Both the position numbers and the translations under genes were made by a program. Shown here piece by piece: positions 6,365 through 9,792 of a stretch of 9,792 nt of DNA. Origin of the DNA: Actinomycetes bacterium (GTDB lineage Bacteria > Actinomycetota > Aquicultoria > CAJVYJ01 > JAUVQD01); the NCBI GenBank assembly GCA_030598355.1, contig JAUVQD010000025.1, positions 1 to 9,792 on the forward strand, given 5' to 3'. Each line of letters begins with the position of its first letter. Positions within the stretch are counted from its first letter, which is position 1. Below the pieces are notes generated by a model. That model saw nothing but the letters and a program-made list of their open reading frames with translations. It was not told where the DNA came from and searched no databases.

Positions 6365-7921
6365 TTAAGCTCCTTTTACAGCAACCGGTATTTTAACATT
6401 AACAGAAGTTCCTTCACCAAGCGTGCTTATGATTTCGACGTCTCCCTGTAGAGATTGAACGCGCTCGCGCATGCCGGATAAGCCAAAGCCGCTATTGTTC
6501 GAGATCTCTGTTTTCACGTTCTCAAAGCTGAATCCTTGTCCGTTATCTTTCACTGACATTACAACACCCTCGTTGTCCGAAGATAAATCGAGAGTAACCT
6601 CGCTTGCTTGCGCGTGTTTCTTTATGTTGTTTAGTGCTTCCTGTGCCAGTCTGAAGAGCGCAGTCTCCACTGTTTTCGGCAGACGAGTTTGTTTCTGAGC
6701 ATTAAAGATTGTTTTAATCTTATTCATTTCAGCGAAGCGTTCCAGGTGCTTCTCTAGCGTTGGGACCAACCCTAAGGAATCCAATATTGTGGGTCGGAGA
6801 TCATAAATTACCTGTCTTAAGTCAGCAATCGTATCTTCAACGATCTTTTCAATCTGTTTAATCTCAGCCACCGCCGATTTTTCCTCTGAGGAAAGAGAGT
6901 TTTCCAGAAAGCTAAGACTGAAGATGATACCGGACAGGTTTTGAATGACACCGTCGTGAAGATCGCGGGCAAATCGGCGCCTTTCTTCCTCTTGAGCATT
7001 GGCTAAACGCGTTATAAGGCGTTGCAGCTGGCTGTGGTTGGTGATCACCTCGCTGTATAGATCAGCGTTTTCCAAAACAATTGTCGCGGACAGGACAATA
7101 CCAGATGCAATTTGAATGTCTCGATCATTGAATTCATGAGCGGTCTTATTATAGAAAACCATTGCTATAGCGTGCACTTGATCTCTTTTAACGCAAGGGA
7201 TGAGAATAGCTGATTTTATGCCAAACCTGGCAACAATCTCATCATCAATCGAGATGCTCTCATCAGCCCTATTGATGGCGACAGGAAGTCGTTTTTCAAG
7301 CATTTCGTTGATCGCGGTCGACGAGATGCTATCGAGCTTGGCGGCGGAATCATTTAGGCAAACAAAGCTCTCACCGTTGGCTTCTTTAATAAAACTGAGG
7401 CATCCGTCGGCAAAAAGGGCTCTTGATAGTGAAACGGACAACATTTTCAGAACCTCGTTGGCATCGGCTAAGCCGCCAATTTCCAGCGCGACCTGCAAAA
7501 GTGTTGAAGATACCTCTGCTTCTTCTCTAAGTTTGTCTTTCTCGGTAACCAGCTCATCCCAGTTGTCTACGAAGAAACCGCTTTCTTGATCTAGAAGCCC
7601 TTGCAGTTTAGAGGATTTACCTTTATTTACGCGCTCCTGTTTAATAAGCTTATCGCGCTCACGAGCTAGAGAGCTCATCTGATTCTTGAGTTCCTTGTTT
7701 CGTGCTCGACCCAGACCGACAAAAAACCCACTGAGCGTTGGAACTACGACCAATAGAATAATGAGCAGGTTTTGAGTTCTTGATTGTTTCACGAACTCAA
7801 CAAAATCAAGATTGCTGCTTGCCGAATCATAATTATAAACTGCCAGCAGTAGCAGGACTCCTACAATAAATCCCGCTGCCGTGTATTTTCCATTTCGTCG
7901 TAAATCAAAAGGACTTGTCAA
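6365..7921 (-). CDS. Membrane sensor histidine kinase with GAF domain (HisKA_3 type)
   Basis: Sensor kinase for the response regulator encoded 5 nt downstream. Residues below count from the alternative TTG at 7939. Two membrane helices (about 20-36 and 57-76) enclose a short outer loop of about 20 residues, followed by a charged coiled-coil-like stretch (80-140), a GAF-like domain (about 145-295), the HisKA_3 dimerisation domain with phosphoacceptor H328 in RRRFARDLHDGVIQN, and an HATPase_c domain with EALNNIKKHA (435-444), DNGQGF (465-470), GFGLSGMRERV (484-494) and GEGTSV (508-513). The very small outer loop suggests sensing within or near the membrane, or through GAF, as in LiaS/DesK-like kinases. 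TTG 7921 is chosen because AGAAGGGG lies seven bases before it; TTG 7939 would add six residues (524 in total) but has no good ribosome site. No ATG occurs before the membrane helices. Confidence 0.94.
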   Translation of the reverse strand: MTSPFDLRRNGKYTAAGFIVGVLLLLAVYNYDSASSNLDFVEFVKQSRTQNLLIILLVVVPTLSGFFVGLGRARNKELKNQMSSLARERDKLIKQERVNKGKSSKLQGLLDQESGFFVDNWDELVTEKDKLREEAEVSSTLLQVALEIGGLADANEVLKMLSVSLSRALFADGCLSFIKEANGESFVCLNDSAAKLDSISSTAINEMLEKRLPVAINRADESISIDDEIVARFGIKSAILIPCVKRDQVHAIAMVFYNKTAHEFNDRDIQIASGIVLSATIVLENADLYSEVITNHSQLQRLITRLANAQEEERRRFARDLHDGVIQNLSGIIFSLSFLENSLSSEEKSAVAEIKQIEKIVEDTIADLRQVIYDLRPTILDSLGLVPTLEKHLERFAEMNKIKTIFNAQKQTRLPKTVETALFRLAQEALNNIKKHAQASEVTLDLSSDNEGVVMSVKDNGQGFSFENVKTEISNNSGFGLSGMRERVQSLQGDVEIISTLGEGTSVNVKIPVAVKGA

Positions 7922-7943
7922 CCGCTGACCCCTTCTCAAGGTC

Positions 7944-8006
7944 TCAGATATGTTCTTTAGTTATTGTCGGCAAATCTTTGATGACTAAATAGAGCTTTAC
8001 TGACAT
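7944..8006 (-). CDS. Short ORF upstream of the kinase gene, possible leader peptide or gene remnant
   Basis: A 20-codon ORF, MSVKLYLVIKDLPTITKEHI, starts at ATG 8006 with AGGA at 8012-8015 five bases upstream, and ends with TGA 23 nt before the preferred kinase start. It is in a different frame from the kinase. The segment LYLVIKDLPTIT loosely resembles the first strand of small DUF4242-type proteins, so it could be a truncated remnant; that is recall only. It may equally be a regulatory leader peptide or chance. Confidence 0.25.
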   Translation of the reverse strand: MSVKLYLVIKDLPTITKEHI

Positions 8007-8024
8007 TTTAATCCTAATTATAAT
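7996..8024 (+). promoter_or_regulatory. Probable promoter of cobQ, -10 shared with a minus-strand box
   Basis: TTTACT (7996-8001) and a perfect TATAAT (8019-8024) are 17 nt apart, giving a start near 8031 and a leader of about 67 nt before cobQ. The run ATTATAAT (8017-8024) also reads TATAAT on the minus strand (8022-8017), which could be the -10 of the kinase operon, although no good minus-strand -35 is visible. No cobalamin-riboswitch-like conserved element is apparent in the short leader. Confidence 0.45.
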
Positions 8025-8097
8025 CAAAGAGCTTGGCATTTGATATATTTTCAAGCGAAAGTTGGTCATCACATAGAGCAACAAGTAAGGTATCGAT

Positions 8098-9627
8098 ATG
8101 ACCGCTAAAACATTAATGATTCAAGGCACCGGGTCGCATGTAGGCAAAAGCTTTACCGTCGCAGGTCTTTGTCGCATGTTTCGAGATGACGGCTTCCGGG
8201 TCGCGCCATTTAAGGCTCAAAACATGGCCCTGAATTCATTCGCGACACAAGACGGCCTTGAAATTGGAAGAGCGCAAGCTGTTCAGGCCAAAGCTGCCGG
8301 CGTAACGCCTTCTTGGAACATGAACCCGATTCTCCTGAAGCCGTCTTCCGTCAAAACGTTCCAGGTGATTGTTAAGGGGAAATCAATCGGCAATATGACA
8401 GCTGATGAATACTATCGCGAGCAACAGTCGATGATGAATGTTGTAAACGCGGCGATCGACGATTTGCTTCAAACGTATGATCTAATTGTCATTGAGGGAG
8501 CTGGAAGCCCGGCTGAGATCAACCTAAGAGATCGCGATATTGCCAATATGCGGGTTGCTAAACAGGTGGGTGCTCCTGTTTTATTAACAGCCGATATTGA
8601 CAAAGGCGGGGCACTGGCAGCAATTTACGGAACGCTGGAGTTATTATCACCGCAGGACCGATCTTTCATAAAAGGGATATTGATAAATAAGTTTCAGGGA
8701 GATCTTGATCTTTTAAAGCCAGCCATCCATTTTATTAAAGAAAAAACCGGCCTGCCTGTTATAGGTGTGATCTCAAAAATTAACGCTACCATTGAAGACG
8801 AAGATTCCGTTTCTCTTGATGAGCGACCGAGACAATCTAAGGCGAGCGTCAACTTGACCATCCCCAAGCTTCCCTTTATCGCGAATTTCACAGATTTTCG
8901 TAGCCTTGAGATTCTCAATGAAGTGGCTTTGGACTTTTCGACAAATCCAGATGACTTGAAAAATGCCGACGCGATAATCATTCCGGGCAGTAAGAACACG
9001 ATTCACGATTTGACGTGGTTGCGCAAGACCGGAATGGCCAGCGAGATTGTGAGATTAGCGAGGTCAGGTACACCAGTGCTAGGCATTTGCGGGGGTCTTC
9101 AGATTCTCGGGGAAAGAATATCGGATACAACTGGCGCGGAAAATATTAGAAATAGTGAGGTAGAGGGGCTTGGGCTACTGCCTGTGGTAACAGATTATGG
9201 AAAGGAAAAAGTCGTAAGACAAGTGAAGTCGAAAGTTGTTGATGAAGCAGATGTCTTTGAAGGTTTCGTAAAAGACCACGTGATTCAAGGATATGAGATA
9301 CACGCTGGCGTAACTACGGGGTTGGCTAAAGCGAAAGTGTTTACGAGGGCCGACGATGGAAGAGATAACGGTTGGACAAGTAGCGCCCACAAGGTGTCGG
9401 GCACATATATGCACGGGCTATTCGATAACGAACTTTTCACTTCATCGTTTTTGAATTATTTATTGAAAAGAAAGAACGAAAAGGCGATAGACTTCGAAAC
9501 CGTGAACCCTGATGATCAAATTGATGAGATAGCCAGGCACCTGAGGGCTGCTATTGACATCGAAGCTCTATGGGAGATCATTAATGCCGGTTCAATAAAT
9601 CAGAATCCTAAGGTGATACGTGGTTAG
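8098..9627 (+). CDS. cobQ: Cobyric acid synthase (CobQ/CbiP)
   Basis: Glutamine-dependent amidotransferase that amidates four side chains (b, d, e and g) of adenosylcobyrinic acid a,c-diamide to give adenosylcobyric acid, in the cytosol, late in corrin synthesis. The 509 residues are normal for the family. The N-terminal synthetase domain has the P-loop-like GTGSHVGKS (10-18), FKAQNMALNS (38-47), VIEGAGSPAEINL (131-143) and TADIDKGG (164-171). The C-terminal class I glutamine amidotransferase domain carries nucleophile C331 in GICGGLQILG and H439 in SGTYMHGLF, with the family signature QGYEIHAG (397-404). ATG 8098 has AAGG seven bases upstream. cobO overlaps its 3' end by 8 nt, so the two form an operon. 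It diverges from the kinase operon, and its function gives no reason to link it to the peptide locus. Confidence 0.96.
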   Translation: MTAKTLMIQGTGSHVGKSFTVAGLCRMFRDDGFRVAPFKAQNMALNSFATQDGLEIGRAQAVQAKAAGVTPSWNMNPILLKPSSVKTFQVIVKGKSIGNMTADEYYREQQSMMNVVNAAIDDLLQTYDLIVIEGAGSPAEINLRDRDIANMRVAKQVGAPVLLTADIDKGGALAAIYGTLELLSPQDRSFIKGILINKFQGDLDLLKPAIHFIKEKTGLPVIGVISKINATIEDEDSVSLDERPRQSKASVNLTIPKLPFIANFTDFRSLEILNEVALDFSTNPDDLKNADAIIIPGSKNTIHDLTWLRKTGMASEIVRLARSGTPVLGICGGLQILGERISDTTGAENIRNSEVEGLGLLPVVTDYGKEKVVRQVKSKVVDEADVFEGFVKDHVIQGYEIHAGVTTGLAKAKVFTRADDGRDNGWTSSAHKVSGTYMHGLFDNELFTSSFLNYLLKRKNEKAIDFETVNPDDQIDEIARHLRAAIDIEALWEIINAGSINQNPKVIRG

Positions 9628-9792
9628 TGATTTGGGATCAATTCAAATCTACACCGGAAACGGAAAGGGCAAAACTACAGCGGCTGTGGGCCTAGTGGTC
9701 CGTGCTGCTGGTCAAGGCTTAAGGTGCCAAATCATACACTTTATGAAAAACGAAATAGTGAGCGGCGAAGACAAGACGCTTTCTGCGATCAA
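9620..9792 (+). CDS. cobO: Corrinoid adenosyltransferase (CobO/BtuR family), 5' part
   Basis: The first 57 codons of a gene that runs off the window. Cob(I)yrinic acid a,c-diamide adenosyltransferases attach the 5'-deoxyadenosyl group of ATP to reduced corrinoids, making or salvaging adenosylcobalamin. The P-loop YTGNGKGKTTAA (11-22) followed by GLVVRAAGQGLRCQIIHFMK is the typical start of the BtuR/CobO/CobA family. The start is GTG 9620, eight bases inside cobQ, with AAGG at 9610-9613 as ribosome site; the overlap implies translational coupling to cobQ. The remainder, including most of the active site, cannot be seen. Confidence 0.92.
   Translation, partial: MVSDLGSIQIYTGNGKGKTTAAVGLVVRAAGQGLRCQIIHFMKNEIVSGEDKTLSAI

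Noticed and set aside
7200..7589. A 129-codon plus-strand ORF opposite the kinase gene
   Set aside because: It lies wholly inside the well-supported kinase, is Ser/Leu-rich as expected from an antisense frame, and has no recognisable domain.
7922..8097. Cobalamin riboswitch upstream of cobQ
   Set aside because: The predicted leader is only about 67 nt, too short for the usual structure, and no conserved B12-box-like sequence was recognised.
9620..9627. The cobQ/cobO overlap as an anomaly
   Set aside because: Short overlaps with a ribosome site inside the upstream gene are ordinary for translationally coupled pathway genes.
1..9792. CRISPR arrays, tRNA or rRNA genes, insertion sequences or attachment sites
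   Set aside because: No regularly spaced repeats, tRNA-like cloverleaf, rRNA-like stretches, transposase genes or flanking direct repeats were recognised by eye on either strand.

Overview
This 9.8 kb window carries densely packed bacterial genes of moderate GC, with several TTG or GTG starts and mostly short gaps. Gene content (FtsH, PanB, cobyric acid synthase and corrinoid adenosyltransferase, a NarL-type two-component system, an M56 protease, a SPASM radical-SAM enzyme) and AGGAGG-type ribosome sites fit a Gram-positive-type lineage such as a deep-branching actinobacterium or a Firmicute. That placement is a low-confidence inference; nothing here fixes the taxon.

Layout: (1) 27-2818, plus strand: ftsH then panB, housekeeping genes 29 nt apart. 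(2) 2815-4146, minus strand: a SPASM radical-SAM enzyme with an N-terminal extension, overlapping panB tail to tail by 4 nt. (3) 4147-4373: a divergent promoter region where a plus and a minus sigma70-like promoter overlap at their -10 boxes. (4) 4374-5447, plus strand: an M56 (BlaR1-type) membrane metalloprotease without a penicillin-binding domain or a BlaI partner. (5) 5536-5646, plus strand: a 36-residue peptide gene with a near-perfect Shine-Dalgarno and a Cys/Trp-rich C-terminus (HCCWNIAWCWFWG), too short for ordinary gene calling. (6) 5656-5706: a hairpin that probably terminates the opposing operon. (7) 5709-7921, minus strand: a NarL/LuxR response regulator and its GAF-containing HisKA_3 sensor kinase, translationally close. 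(8) 7922-8097: a divergent regulatory gap with a short minus-strand ORF. (9) 8098-9792, plus strand: cobQ and the start of cobO, overlapping by 8 nt, for late adenosylcobalamin synthesis.

The most interesting unit is regions 2-7. A radical-SAM/SPASM enzyme of the peptide-maturase type, a membrane metalloprotease and a tiny Cys/Trp-rich peptide with a strong ribosome site together look like a candidate RiPP (ribosomally made, post-translationally modified peptide) locus, flanked by a two-component system that could sense the product or the envelope. The peptide, its ribosome site and the enzyme motifs are directly visible. The functional link between them is inference, and no exporter is present in the window.
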